This document shows positions 9,229 to 18,816 of a stretch of 64,000 nt of DNA, piece after piece. Positions within the stretch are counted from its first letter, which is position 1; every line of letters starts with the position of its first letter. Below the pieces are notes generated by a model, which searched no databases, was not told where the DNA came from, and saw only the letters and a list, made by a program, of their open reading frames with translations. This DNA comes from an uncultured Flavobacteriaceae bacterium. GTDB lineage: Bacteria; Bacteroidota; Bacteroidia; Flavobacteriales; Flavobacteriaceae. The stretch spans positions 372,001-436,000 of the forward strand of contig CANLWB010000004.1 in assembly GCA_947494695.1 (NCBI GenBank), in the 5' to 3' direction. The translations under genes were made by a program, and so were the position numbers.

Positions 9229-9636
9229 TTACTTTTTGTTCTGTTTCATGTATTTATTGTACATAAAATTGGGGTCGAGATTCGAAGGGAACCGTCTTGG
9301 GAATACGGCAATTGGCACTTCGGGGTTTTCGTAAAGAAATACGTTGGTACTTAAGTCTCCCCAGTTACTATTTGAATGAAACAATCCAAATCGCTCACCG
9401 TCAGGCATTTCATTGGTGACATAAATAAATTTCTGTAATGATTTGTCACTATTTTGCCATTCTTTTTTACATCTATAAACTTTACCGTCTAACGCGTCAT
9501 CAACACCAATAAATTGAATTAAAACCTCTTCATTGGCTTTTTCACCTATTCTAAGAATTTTAACGGTAAACGTTTGTGCGCCATCTAGCCCTTCATATTG
9601 ATCGACGTTTCTTCCTAATGTTTCTCTGTTAAGCAT
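9229..9636 (-). CDS. Small soluble protein of unknown function
   Basis: 135 residues, no signal peptide or membrane segment. It is beta-rich in the first half (AQTFTVKILRIGEKANEEVL) and basic at the C terminus (YMKQNKK). No family recognised. It lies upstream of the 136-residue gene on the same strand and is divergent from the histidine kinase gene, with 186 bp between them. Confidence 0.6.
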   Translation of the reverse strand: MLNRETLGRNVDQYEGLDGAQTFTVKILRIGEKANEEVLIQFIGVDDALDGKVYRCKKEWQNSDKSLQKFIYVTNEMPDGERFGLFHSNSNWGDLSTNVFLYENPEVPIAVFPRRFPSNLDPNFMYNKYMKQNKK

Positions 9637-9822
9637 AATATGTTATTAATTAGTTGTTATGAGAGCAAATCTATAATAACATCAATTAAATTAAATCACT
9701 AGATATAGGTATGATTTTGTGGTTAAAAAAGGTTACTTTGCGCTCATTAGAATTCATGTTTTTAGTATAATAGGATGGTAATATTTACGTTTTTTATTCA
9801 AACGATTTATAAAGTTCGGTAA

Positions 9823-11961
9823 TTGACTATGAGAATATTTTTAATATGCTGTTTTTTAAGTATTTATGGTTTAGGGGTAACCAATGGGGTCTCCCAAAGT
9901 AATCAAAATAAGGAGGAAGGACGTTACAAATATCAAGCTTTAGATTCTATTTTTTCTCTTTTTGATGAATACCGTTATTCCAACCCGGAAAAAGCATTAA
10001 AACTGGCTCAAAAAGGCCTAGAAATAAGTACAAGACATACATACGATTATGGGATTTTAGATAGTCAGTATAGATTAGGTTTGATTTATTATGGATTTGG
10101 AGATTTTGATATCGCTTTAACGCATTTTGATGTCGCATTGAAAATTGCAGATCAAAAGAAAGCGCATCGTTCAAGACTTAAATGTAGCAATGAAATAGGA
10201 AATACGTATCGACAAATAGGAAACTATTCTAAAGCTCTCAAAGTCCTAACGAAAGGTGCTAGCCAAGCTCAAAAACTTAATTTTGAAGATTTGTATATAC
10301 ATCATACTATTGGTATTGCGAATGTTCTTCAAACTCAGACCTATTATAACAAAGCCATTACATATTTAAAGCCTTTGCTAAATAAAAATCTCGATACCCA
10401 TACCCGTGCTACAGTTAATAATAATTTAGGTATGGCCTATGTCTCACTTAAAGATAATAAAAAAGCTTTGCAATACTATAAAAAGAGTTATGAGCATTGT
10501 TTGGACATTTCTAACAACCCATGTGAGTTGAAATCTCTTAGTAATATGGCTGTTATTTATCTAGAAGAGCACAAGTATGATGAGGCTTTAGAACACTTTT
10601 ATAAAGTTGTGGCGATGGAAGAAAAACTTGGCATAAAGCAAGATTTAATCATTACCTATAATAGTATTGGTATTGCGCTTAGACTTAAGAAAGATTATAA
10701 AAAAAGCTTAGAATTTATACATAAATCTGAAGCTCTGGCAAAAGAAACCAAATCGTTTTTAATTTTAGAAAGAATTTATTTAAGCTTGGCACTGGCTTAT
10801 GAAGATGCAGGGAAATATGTTAAGGCCATTGACTATCTATATGAACATAGATCGCTTTCTGATAGTTTGTTTAATACAAAAAAGAATGAGCAAATTTCTA
10901 AGTTAATTGTGGACCATGAAACCAAGCAAAAGGAATATCAGATATCATTGTTAAAAAAGGACAATGATATGCAGACTGCTTTGCTGGAAAAGCAAAGGGT
11001 TGAAATTGAAAAGCAAAAATTAGAGGAGGCCATGACACTTCAAAAGAAGGAAAGTGACATGTTAAAATTAAAAAATGAAGCGAATCAAAGACTTTTGGCG
11101 TTACGAAAACAAAAGCAAGAACAAACCCTGGTTTTAGAGGAAAGTAAAGAAGCGTTAAGAAAACAAAAGTTAGTACAAAATCAAATAATCTTTGCAGTTT
11201 TTATTCTTTCCATTTTATTTGGGATAACGATTTATGCGTATCGACAAAAGCTTAAAAATAAAGAATTATTAGCACTTAAAAAGGAAGAGGTTCAGAGGCA
11301 GCGAACGTTAAAGTTGGTGTATGATCAGGAAATACAAAATGTTAAAGATAACATTGAATGGCAGGAAAAACAGAAAGAGCAGATATCTAGTGAGCTTCAC
11401 GATAGTGTTGCTCCTTCTATAGCCGCTGTAAAGTTAAACCTAATAAAGCTATCAGAATCTGGGAGTAGTCAATCGGATTTCATGAAACTGATACAAATAG
11501 TAGACGATTCCTATGAAAAGGTAAGAACGGTCTCTCATAATTATACATCGACTAAATTGAGTAACGGTACACCATTTATTGAGTTACTTCAGGACTATTT
11601 GAATGGTATTAATAGCTCTGGTTTTTTAAATGTATCCTTTCGATGTAACTTTAAAGAACGCGTGAACCAGGTTTCAACCGATATAAAAGTCGAAGTCTAT
11701 AGGATTATACAGGAAAGCATACAAAATATATTAAAGCATAGTGAGGCAAAATCTGCCGATGTGCAGCTAACCTGGAGTCAGGACTTCTTAAACCTATTGG
11801 TAGAAGATAACGGTATTGGTTTTGATGTCAACCAGAAGAAACAAGGCATTGGATTAAAAAATATTGAATTACGAGTTAAATCTCTCAGTGGGGTTTTAAA
11901 TATAGATTCATTAATGCATAGAGGAACTATTGTAAATATAGATATCCCGCTCTCAGCATAG
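9823..11961 (+). CDS. TPR-domain sensor histidine kinase (HisKA_3 type)
   Basis: 712 residues: signal peptide (1-25), periplasmic TPR repeats (about 45-350), a coiled coil (365-445), one membrane helix (about 452-472), a second coiled coil, a HisKA_3 dimerisation domain with H526 in SSELHDSVAP, and a HATPase domain with an N box (QNILKHS), G1 (VEDNGIGFD) and G2 (QGIGLKNIEL). It would sense a periplasmic or cytoplasmic signal through the TPRs and phosphorylate the response regulator encoded 37 bp downstream. Its signal is unknown. Its position beside the agarase gene makes a link to agar sensing possible but unproven. Confidence 0.9.
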   Translation: MTMRIFLICCFLSIYGLGVTNGVSQSNQNKEEGRYKYQALDSIFSLFDEYRYSNPEKALKLAQKGLEISTRHTYDYGILDSQYRLGLIYYGFGDFDIALTHFDVALKIADQKKAHRSRLKCSNEIGNTYRQIGNYSKALKVLTKGASQAQKLNFEDLYIHHTIGIANVLQTQTYYNKAITYLKPLLNKNLDTHTRATVNNNLGMAYVSLKDNKKALQYYKKSYEHCLDISNNPCELKSLSNMAVIYLEEHKYDEALEHFYKVVAMEEKLGIKQDLIITYNSIGIALRLKKDYKKSLEFIHKSEALAKETKSFLILERIYLSLALAYEDAGKYVKAIDYLYEHRSLSDSLFNTKKNEQISKLIVDHETKQKEYQISLLKKDNDMQTALLEKQRVEIEKQKLEEAMTLQKKESDMLKLKNEANQRLLALRKQKQEQTLVLEESKEALRKQKLVQNQIIFAVFILSILFGITIYAYRQKLKNKELLALKKEEVQRQRTLKLVYDQEIQNVKDNIEWQEKQKEQISSELHDSVAPSIAAVKLNLIKLSESGSSQSDFMKLIQIVDDSYEKVRTVSHNYTSTKLSNGTPFIELLQDYLNGINSSGFLNVSFRCNFKERVNQVSTDIKVEVYRIIQESIQNILKHSEAKSADVQLTWSQDFLNLLVEDNGIGFDVNQKKQGIGLKNIELRVKSLSGVLNIDSLMHRGTIVNIDIPLSA

Positions 11962-11998
11962 ATATTGAATATGTCCCATTACTAACACAAACATTGTT

Positions 11999-12652
11999 AT
12001 GATAAGCAACAAACAGATTAATGTCATCGTAGCCGATGATCATCAGATTTTTTTAGACGGACTTCTGGCCCTGCTCCAGGATGTTGAAAATTTAAACATT
12101 ATTGGTACGGCTATAAACGGACTCGATGTTTTAGAACTTCTTAAAAGTCTTACCATCGATCTCGTTATTCTGGATATTAACATGCCTCAAATGGATGGTA
12201 TAGAATTAAATAAGGTCATAAAGAAGGAATATCCTAATGTAAAAACTCTGGTACTGAGTACACATAGTGATCCAGATAAAATTTCTAGCCTTACAAAAGG
12301 AAAGGCTAATGGGTACTTGCTAAAGAACTGCGGAAAAATGGAACTGCTCGAAGCTATTTATACCATTGTAAATTATAATACGAATTACTTTTCTTCAGAG
12401 GTTAAAGAGAAATATATGAATAGTGTTTTTAATCCTAATAATAAGGAGGAGCATATTGAAGAATTAAGTAAACGTGAAATAGAAATAATAAACCTTATTA
12501 CACAGGAATACACAGCTCAAGAAATTGCAGAAAAACTTTTTATTAGTCCGCATACCGTAAATACACATAGAAAAAATTTGTTGGCAAAACTCAATGTGAA
12601 AAATTTAGCTGGTTTGGTGAGGTATGCTGTGAAAAATGGCTTAGCTGATTAA
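11999..12652 (+). CDS. NarL/LuxR-family response regulator
   Basis: 217 residues. The receiver domain (1-125) has the acidic pair DD near residue 14, the phosphoacceptor D59 (LVILDINMP) and a conserved lysine in GYLLKNCGK. The LuxR-type HTH (about 152-217) has SKREIEIINLITQ, EIAEKLFISPHTVNTHRKN and LLAKLNVKN. It is the cognate partner of the kinase upstream, same operon. Its targets are unknown; it is one of three candidate regulators for the agar regulon. Confidence 0.93.
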   Translation: MISNKQINVIVADDHQIFLDGLLALLQDVENLNIIGTAINGLDVLELLKSLTIDLVILDINMPQMDGIELNKVIKKEYPNVKTLVLSTHSDPDKISSLTKGKANGYLLKNCGKMELLEAIYTIVNYNTNYFSSEVKEKYMNSVFNPNNKEEHIEELSKREIEIINLITQEYTAQEIAEKLFISPHTVNTHRKNLLAKLNVKNLAGLVRYAVKNGLAD

Positions 12653-12760
12653 AACTTGCCTTTGTAAGGTATCTCTTAATACCCTTTTTTAGGGTTTAAA
12701 ACTATACTAAGATATAGCGATGTTTTAAAGTGTTTTTTGGACTAGTTTTGAGGTCTGAAA

Positions 12761-13216
12761 ATGACCGTCCCTATATCTATGAGAACACCATTTACTGAGC
12801 GCATTAAAACTGCTTGTTTTGTACTTGTTATGGCTTTTGCCAGTCATATGTCTGCAGAAGCGTATCATATTGACAAGGAAAATCAGTTTGGAAACGGTAC
12901 TGACAACGATTGGTTTAATACCAAAGCGCATTTCGGAAGCCATTTTGAGGAAGATTGGTTTCAAAGAGACCTAAGGCTCGTAGGTGATATCATTGAACGG
13001 CAATCGAATTTGGGTCTGGAATTCTCCTTTTATTCAGAAAGAGAGGACGGATCTATAATTGCCCAAACTTACCCAGAAGAACAAATTCTATTCGATACGA
13101 TTACGGTTGCTGGACTTGAAAGGATTCATGTACTCCAGGATGGCATTAACATAAATTCCCTGAATTCATTAGGTGTAAGAGCCGAAACGTGTATTATAAA
13201 AATTACATCATCATGA
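12761..13216 (+). CDS. Small exported protein of unknown function
   Basis: Up to 151 residues; ATG at 12779 is an equally good start. A hydrophobic segment (IKTACFVLVMAFASHMSAEA) looks like a signal peptide, and the mature part is acidic and about 110 residues long with no recognisable domain. A TAGTTTTG box at 12743-12750 fits the -7 consensus but is very close to the first ATG, which favours the 12779 start. It follows the response regulator by 108 bp and ends just before a double hairpin. Confidence 0.55.
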   Translation: MTVPISMRTPFTERIKTACFVLVMAFASHMSAEAYHIDKENQFGNGTDNDWFNTKAHFGSHFEEDWFQRDLRLVGDIIERQSNLGLEFSFYSEREDGSIIAQTYPEEQILFDTITVAGLERIHVLQDGININSLNSLGVRAETCIIKITSS

Positions 13217-13275
13217 AAAGATGTTAAATCCTATTCATTATTAAAAATTAGCTTGAGATGTTTTGGGTTTCAAGT

Positions 13276-13348
13276 CTTAAAACCGTTAGAGGTTTTAAGT
13301 TAAAAGGGTGTCTGTCAGATTAGTTTCTGAAATTAGACGCCCTTTTTG
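13276..13348 (+). terminator. Double-hairpin terminator
   Basis: First stem CTTAAAACC/GGTTTTAAG (13276-13284 with 13291-13299, perfect). Second stem AAAAGGGTGTCT/AGACGCCCTTTTT (13302-13313 with 13334-13346, one G-U) ending in a T-run. It closes the kinase-regulator-exported protein unit. Confidence 0.75.
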
Positions 13349-13720
13349 TATTGAATGTCATGAAATATCTGCGTGCTATTAAGAAAATCTGATTGCCCAT
13401 AATTTGTCATAATTAAATGTTATCAATCTGAACATGTTTCAGGATCTGGATTTAAACTTCTGAATATTAAAGCTATGAGGCTTCTCACTTCCTGTCCGGC
13501 AGACGGGTGTTCGCTATGACGCAAGGAATATATTTATGATACAAAATGAACATTCAAAAGAAAGTATGTCAAGTTTAGACAAATCAAAGAGGAATACAAA
13601 TAAGATATCATTCAATACCTAATTAAAGTTGATGAGATTTAAGTTCATTTGGTAAATTATCATGAATAGATGAGTAATTGTTAAGTATTAACAGCTTTAA
13701 ATCATAAAATGTACGCAAAG
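13349..13720. other. Intergenic, no gene seen
   Basis: 372 bp between the terminator and the agarase promoter. A slightly GC-richer patch at 13480-13520 breaks the AT-rich background. I see no coding frame or RNA. Confidence 0.4.
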
Positions 13721-13778
13721 TGTTCAGTTTTCGTCCAGTTTTATCATCTTCTTCGGTAGGTGTGAAGCTTTAAATTTG
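13721..13778 (+). promoter_or_regulatory. Agarase promoter with direct-repeat operator
   Basis: TGTTCAGTTTT is followed directly by CGTCCAGTTTT (13721-13742), two half-sites 11 bp apart. A -7 box TAAATTTG lies at 13771-13778, 50 bp from the start of the motif, and the ATG is at 13807. The same arrangement occurs before the PSD1 gene and before the GH2 gene. The spacing suits an activator bound near -60 to -40. Confidence 0.7.
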
Positions 13779-13806
13779 ATAGTAGATGAATCATTTTTAA
13801 GTATTT

Positions 13807-14997
13807 ATGAAAGAAAAGAAAATAGTTGCCGTTCTATCGTTATACATACTGTTTATAACGTTAATAAGTGTTTCTTGTGCTAAAAAAGACAAGAAAACTG
13901 CTAAGTTTGAAGCTAAAACCTCTAAACCCAATGTGCAAAGTAAACGTTTCGATTGGGATAGTATTCCTGTACCTGTGGATATAGAACCCAATAAGTATTG
14001 GAAGTTAGACAGGGAATTATCGGATGATTTTAGCTATACATTCGAACCAAGCAGTAAAACGGTTATTTTAAATGGGAAATGGACAAACTTTTACCATGGG
14101 AATTGGGAAGGACCAGGAGCTACAAAATGGGTTGGAGAAAATGTTTTGGTGGCAGACGGAAATTTACTAATAAAAGCGACAAGAAAAGAAGGAGAAAAGA
14201 AAATCTTTACAATTGATTGTGATAATGATGGAGTTCCCGAAACCTGGGAATTGCCGGCGACCAGAATGGGGTGCGTTACCTCTACAAAACGAGTGAAATA
14301 CCCTGTATTTATAGAAGTTCGTGCTCGCATTACAGATGCCGTTTTGGCCTCAGATGTGTGGTTATTAAGTCCCGATGATACGCAGGAGATAGATATTATT
14401 GAGGCTTATGGAGGGCCAGGATCAGATAAACGCAATGCCTGGTTGGCCGATAAAATACACATGAGTCATCATACATTTATTAGAAAGCCCTTTAAAGATT
14501 ATCAGCCTAAAGACTCGGGAAGCTGGCATAAACGACAAGGTGTTAATAAATGGGGAGGAAAATGGGTACGTGTAGGGATCTATTGGAGAGATCCAAAGCA
14601 TTTAGAATACTATGTTGATGGTGAACGGGTAAGAATTATATCCGATAAGGCTTTTGCAACAAGAGATATGGGAGGGGAATGGATATATGCCTACCCAAAA
14701 CCTTTAGAAAACGGGGAACTTCCTAAAGATGCCTCTGGAAATCAATCCTTCATTGAGGCGTCCAGCTTGGAAGAGGCTCAAAAGAATTCCACGACTAGCG
14801 TTATAGATCCTTTCAACCACCTTAAAAATGGTATGAAACTAGACAAGGAAATGGATATTATTATTAATGTAGAAGATCAAAATTGGAATGCTTGTCAAGG
14901 CCGTACACCAACCGAAGCAGAATTGTTAGATGAAGAAAGACATACGTTCAAGGTCGATTGGATTCGTGTTTATAAACCTATGGAGAAATTAAATTAA
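13807..14997 (+). CDS. GH16 beta-agarase, lipoprotein
   Basis: 396 residues. A lipobox at C24 (LISVSC) predicts an outer-membrane or cell-surface lipoprotein. The body is a GH16 jelly roll with catalytic motif E194-I-D196-I-I-E199 in DDTQEIDIIEAYG. The context WDSIPVP, HMSHHTFIRKPF, YQPKDSGSW, YWRDPKHLEYYVDG and VDWIRVYKP matches beta-agarases of the Zobellia AgaA/AgaB type rather than carrageenases. It would hydrolyse beta-1,4 bonds in agarose to neoagaro-oligosaccharides. An unusual Asp-rich loop at 137-145 (DCDNDGVPE) with cysteines 138 and 156 resembles a calcium-binding thrombospondin-3 motif. It is monocistronic, with its own copy of the shared operator. Porphyranase activity is the main alternative. 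Confidence 0.88.
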   Translation: MKEKKIVAVLSLYILFITLISVSCAKKDKKTAKFEAKTSKPNVQSKRFDWDSIPVPVDIEPNKYWKLDRELSDDFSYTFEPSSKTVILNGKWTNFYHGNWEGPGATKWVGENVLVADGNLLIKATRKEGEKKIFTIDCDNDGVPETWELPATRMGCVTSTKRVKYPVFIEVRARITDAVLASDVWLLSPDDTQEIDIIEAYGGPGSDKRNAWLADKIHMSHHTFIRKPFKDYQPKDSGSWHKRQGVNKWGGKWVRVGIYWRDPKHLEYYVDGERVRIISDKAFATRDMGGEWIYAYPKPLENGELPKDASGNQSFIEASSLEEAQKNSTTSVIDPFNHLKNGMKLDKEMDIIINVEDQNWNACQGRTPTEAELLDEERHTFKVDWIRVYKPMEKLN

Positions 14998-15484
14998 AAG
15001 CTGCATCTAGAGTCGTGTAAATAGGGTTGCCAAGAACAATTTTGTGATGCCTAGTACGGTGAAATTTATTTATAGTACCCATCTAGTTCATACGGTGTGG
15101 CTACTATAAATGGATAATATCATGTCTTAAAAAGTGGGTCGCTAATATAAATCTCACTAGTTTTCATGTCCATTGATAGGTTCGACAGACTAAAAAGTTT
15201 CTGATTTATGTTTATATTGAGTGCCATTGACCATTAGCATTATGGACTTTTAAAATGCCATGTCATAGTTTTAAGACGTATGCTTACTTAATCTAAGTGT
15301 TTGACAATAATGACTATAACGCCATACGTCTAATTTCATCATAATCCATGTGCTTGAAAATCTAATAGTTAACTTTTTTTCTTAAATTAGAAATAGACAA
15401 GATTTTAAAAATGAAGTTTAAATCTTACAATTTTGAGGTTAATAAAAGCGTTTAAGAGCTTATTGTGAGATGAAAAGGAGGTAT
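14998..15484. other. Intergenic region with weak inverted repeats
   Basis: No gene seen. Two long-loop inverted repeats occur: TTTATAGTA/TACTATAAA (15069-15077 with 15102-15110) and AGACGTATG/CATACGTCT (15274-15282 with 15323-15331). Neither has the shape of a standard terminator, so the agarase transcript end is not located. Confidence 0.4.
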
Positions 15485-15542
15485 TGTGCAGTTTTTGTTC
15501 AGTTCGTTTTAACTAAAAAAATGTATTGAGCTTATAGCTTTG
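15485..15542 (+). promoter_or_regulatory. Cytochrome/PSD1 cluster promoter with direct-repeat operator
   Basis: TGTGCAGTTTT then TGTTCAGTTCG (15485-15506), the same 11-bp direct repeat as before the agarase. A -7 box TAGCTTTG at 15535-15542 lies again 50 bp from the motif start. The ATG is at 15564. Confidence 0.7.
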
Positions 15543-15563
15543 AAAAAAAACGCTGTTTAATTA

Positions 15564-18500
15564 ATGAAAACATTGAAAATATATTCGTTTTTAGTCATTA
15601 CAACTTTAATGCTATCTGTTTTAAGTTGTCGTCCTTCTATGCCCGAAGATGTCGTGCAAGCTTACGAAGAATTACCAGAGCACATAGATTACAATATACA
15701 TGTAAAGCCTATTCTATCAGACAAATGTTTTATTTGTCATGGTCCCGATAAGGCCAAGGTGAAAGCAGGTTTACAATTACATGCTCCAGAGACAGCATAT
15801 GCCGAACTGCCGGAATCTCCTGGAAAGAGGGCCATTAAACCTGGGAATTTAAAAAAATCGGAAGTGTTTCATAGAATTCTATCAGAGGAACATGATTATG
15901 TCATGCCAACTCCGGAATCTTACTTAACATTATCATTAGAAGAAAAGGCTATTCTGATTAAATGGATAGAAGATGGAGCAGAATACAAAGATCATTGGGC
16001 GTTTATAGCTCCGGAAACTCCCGAGGTTCCTAAAATAGAAGCGACTGTTAAACCCAATAACCCTATTGATAACTTTGTTCTTAAAAAGTTAGAACAACAA
16101 CAATTAGAGCCTTCAGAAAAAGCATCGAAAGCATTACTCCTAAGGCGTGTGTCTTTAGATTTAACGGGCTTACCTCCAACGAAAGAGGAGGTTGTTAATT
16201 TTTTAAACGATAATGCTCCAGATGCATACGAGAAACAGGTCGATAGATTATTAGCTTCAGCACATTACGGAGAAAAAATGGCAACCGATTGGTTAGATCT
16301 TGCCAGATATGCAGATACTCATGGGTATTTTGTAGATCGCTATAGAGATATGAGTCCTTGGCGCGATTGGGTTATTAACTCATTTAATGAAAACATGCCA
16401 TATGATAAGTTTGTAACCTGGCAACTGGCAGGAGACCTCATGGAAAATGCAACAAAGGAACAAGTTCTGGCAACAGGCTTTAATCGATTACACCCTCAAA
16501 ACCTTGAAGGAGGTATTATAGATGAAGAATATAGAGTAGAATACGTATCCGATAGAACCAATGTTGTTGGCCAAGGACTCATGGGGCTTACTGTAGCATG
16601 TGCTAAGTGTCATGATCATAAATACGACCCCATCTCTCAGAAGAATTATTTTGAACTCTATAGCTTTTTCAATCAGGTAAACGAATCTGGGCAAATTCCA
16701 TGGGATTGGTCTATGCCGGTTCCTACATTATTGCTCCCAACCAAAGAAGAGGAAATGATGATAACCTATATGAACAACTTAGTTGGTGAAAAAGAAAAAA
16801 AGGTTGTTGAATTAAAGTCTGAAGAAGAACAAGTCGCAGAACAATGGGTTTCAAACGAGAACTATAAGAAGGCGTCTTTTCTAGATAAAAAGAGCCTCTT
16901 AGCGCATTATGATTTCGAGAATACCTCTTTGAGTAATAAACTCAATAGGAGTCAAAAAGGTAAAATGAAGACTCAATTTGCCGGCAACCAGAAGATAGTC
17001 CTGGAGAAAGGCTACCATGGAAAAGGCTTGCAGTTTGACGGTGATGCCTGGATGGATCTTGATAAGGTTGGTATATTTCAAAGAAGTGAACCCTTTAGTA
17101 TTGGGATAAGAGTATTTGTACCCAAGGACTTAGAAGAAGGTGTTATTTTCCATAAAGCCCAGGGAACGCGATTACATAGTTACAGGGGCTATCATCTATC
17201 TATTACAAAAGACAATACGTTTGAACTTTTATTGGCACATGTATGGCCAGATAATGCGATAGTAGAGAAAACGATTAAGGAAGTGCCAAGAGAAGAATGG
17301 ATTCAGTTAACCCTAACCTACGATGGCTCCAGTGAAGCTAAAGGCTTAAACCTTTATATGAATGGAGTACTCATGGAAACCCATGTTGAAATTGATAACC
17401 TTTACAAAGACATTATCTTTCATGATTTAGAAGATTACATTTACTCAAAACCTATAGAACCTGGATTACAGGTGGGGGCTCGATGGCGTGGAAAGGGGAT
17501 TGCAGGTGCTACAGTAGATGATCTCTTAGTGTTCGATAAAGAGCTAACGCCTCTGGAAATTTTAAGAATTACAGATGAAAAATTACTGGACCCTTTAAAA
17601 ACTAAAAAGCCCAGCGAACTTTCTAATGAGGACAAGAAAAACTTAAAGGCTTATTACCTGGCATCAAAATCCAAAACAGTAAAAGACGCCATGGTGTCTT
17701 TGAAAGAGGTAAGAACCATGTATGCCGATAGTGTGGATAACATTAAAGAAATAATGGTAATGAAAGATACGCCAGAGCTTCGGAAAAATTATATTTTGGA
17801 GCGCGGTCAGTATGATGCTCATGGCGAAGAAGTATTTCCAAATACACCAGCAAGTTTACCGGCTATGCCCGAAGATTTACCTAAAAACAGGTTAGGTTTG
17901 GCTAAATGGCTATTAAGTCCGAAACACCCACTTACAGCGAGGGTTGCTGTTAATAGATACTGGCAAAACTTCTTCGGTAAAGGCCTTGTTAAAACGGCAG
18001 AGGACTTTGGAAACCAGGGAACGTTGCCTTCGCACCCCGAGTTGTTAGATTGGTTAGCACTTCAGTTTATAGAATCTGGATGGGATTTAAAGGCGTTAAA
18101 CAAGCTTATAGTCATGTCTCATACCTATCAACAAGATTCCAATACCACAGACGCGTTGAGAGAGATAGACCCAGAGAACATATTATTAGCCAGAGGACCA
18201 GCCAAACGATTGTCTGGGGAAATGCTTCGAGACAATGCGTTATTGGCCAGTGGATTGCTAAACGATAAGGTAGGAGGAGAAAGTGTGAAACCATACCAAC
18301 CAAAAGGGTTATGGAAGATGACACATTTACCTTATGAAAGAGACTTTGGTCAGAAATTATATAGAAGAAGTTTGTATACGATTTGGAAGCGAACGGCTCC
18401 AAATCCAACCATAGCCACATTCGATGTGTCGGCTCGCGAAATATGTACAACGAGGCGACAGGAAACCAATACGCCATTACAAGCTCTGGTATTACTTAAT

Positions 18501-18812
18501 GACCCCACGTATTTGGAAGCATCTAAGGTCATGGGGAAAAATATGGCGGCGTTCTCGTCACTAAAGGAAGGTATTGAAGATATCTATATGCGTTTAACGG
18601 GAAAACGCATATCAGAGAAAGAACTTGCATTATTGCTTAAATTACAAAAAGATGAGTATGCAAAGTTTGCAACCAATTCAAAAAAAGCAAAAGGCTGGTT
18701 AGAATCGGGGGATTTTATGTTTAATCAAGAAGACGATCTTCCAACCATAGCGGCAAATGCCATCGTAGCCAGTACCATTATGAATTCTGATGCTACAATA
18801 ACTAAAAGATAA
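15564..18812 (+). CDS. PSCyt1-DUF1549-LamG-DUF1553 (PSD1) lipoprotein
   Basis: 1082 residues. Lipobox at C22 (LSVLSC). A PSCyt1 cytochrome-like segment has C55-F-I-C58-H59 and a KPGNLKKSE stretch. DUF1549 (PSCyt2) spans about 160-370 (LLRRVSLDLTGLPPT, ADWLDLARYADTHGY-like) and carries a second CxxCH at 346-350 (CAKCHDHKYDP). A LamG/concanavalin-like domain spans about 445-670. DUF1553 (PSD1) occupies about 790-1060 (HPLTARVAVNRYWQNFFGKG, RREICTTRRQETNTPLQAL-like). This architecture is typical of Planctomycetes and occurs in marine Bacteroidota; its reaction is not known. Haem binding by the CxxCH motifs and sugar binding by LamG are inferred. It starts a four-gene unit controlled by the same motif as the agarase. 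Confidence 0.88.
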   Translation: MKTLKIYSFLVITTLMLSVLSCRPSMPEDVVQAYEELPEHIDYNIHVKPILSDKCFICHGPDKAKVKAGLQLHAPETAYAELPESPGKRAIKPGNLKKSEVFHRILSEEHDYVMPTPESYLTLSLEEKAILIKWIEDGAEYKDHWAFIAPETPEVPKIEATVKPNNPIDNFVLKKLEQQQLEPSEKASKALLLRRVSLDLTGLPPTKEEVVNFLNDNAPDAYEKQVDRLLASAHYGEKMATDWLDLARYADTHGYFVDRYRDMSPWRDWVINSFNENMPYDKFVTWQLAGDLMENATKEQVLATGFNRLHPQNLEGGIIDEEYRVEYVSDRTNVVGQGLMGLTVACAKCHDHKYDPISQKNYFELYSFFNQVNESGQIPWDWSMPVPTLLLPTKEEEMMITYMNNLVGEKEKKVVELKSEEEQVAEQWVSNENYKKASFLDKKSLLAHYDFENTSLSNKLNRSQKGKMKTQFAGNQKIVLEKGYHGKGLQFDGDAWMDLDKVGIFQRSEPFSIGIRVFVPKDLEEGVIFHKAQGTRLHSYRGYHLSITKDNTFELLLAHVWPDNAIVEKTIKEVPREEWIQLTLTYDGSSEAKGLNLYMNGVLMETHVEIDNLYKDIIFHDLEDYIYSKPIEPGLQVGARWRGKGIAGATVDDLLVFDKELTPLEILRITDEKLLDPLKTKKPSELSNEDKKNLKAYYLASKSKTVKDAMVSLKEVRTMYADSVDNIKEIMVMKDTPELRKNYILERGQYDAHGEEVFPNTPASLPAMPEDLPKNRLGLAKWLLSPKHPLTARVAVNRYWQNFFGKGLVKTAEDFGNQGTLPSHPELLDWLALQFIESGWDLKALNKLIVMSHTYQQDSNTTDALREIDPENILLARGPAKRLSGEMLRDNALLASGLLNDKVGGESVKPYQPKGLWKMTHLPYERDFGQKLYRRSLYTIWKRTAPNPTIATFDVSAREICTTRRQETNTPLQALVLLNDPTYLEASKVMGKNMAAFSSLKEGIEDIYMRLTGKRISEKELALLLKLQKDEYAKFATNSKKAKGWLESGDFMFNQEDDLPTIAANAIVASTIMNSDATITKR

Positions 18813-18816
18813 GATT

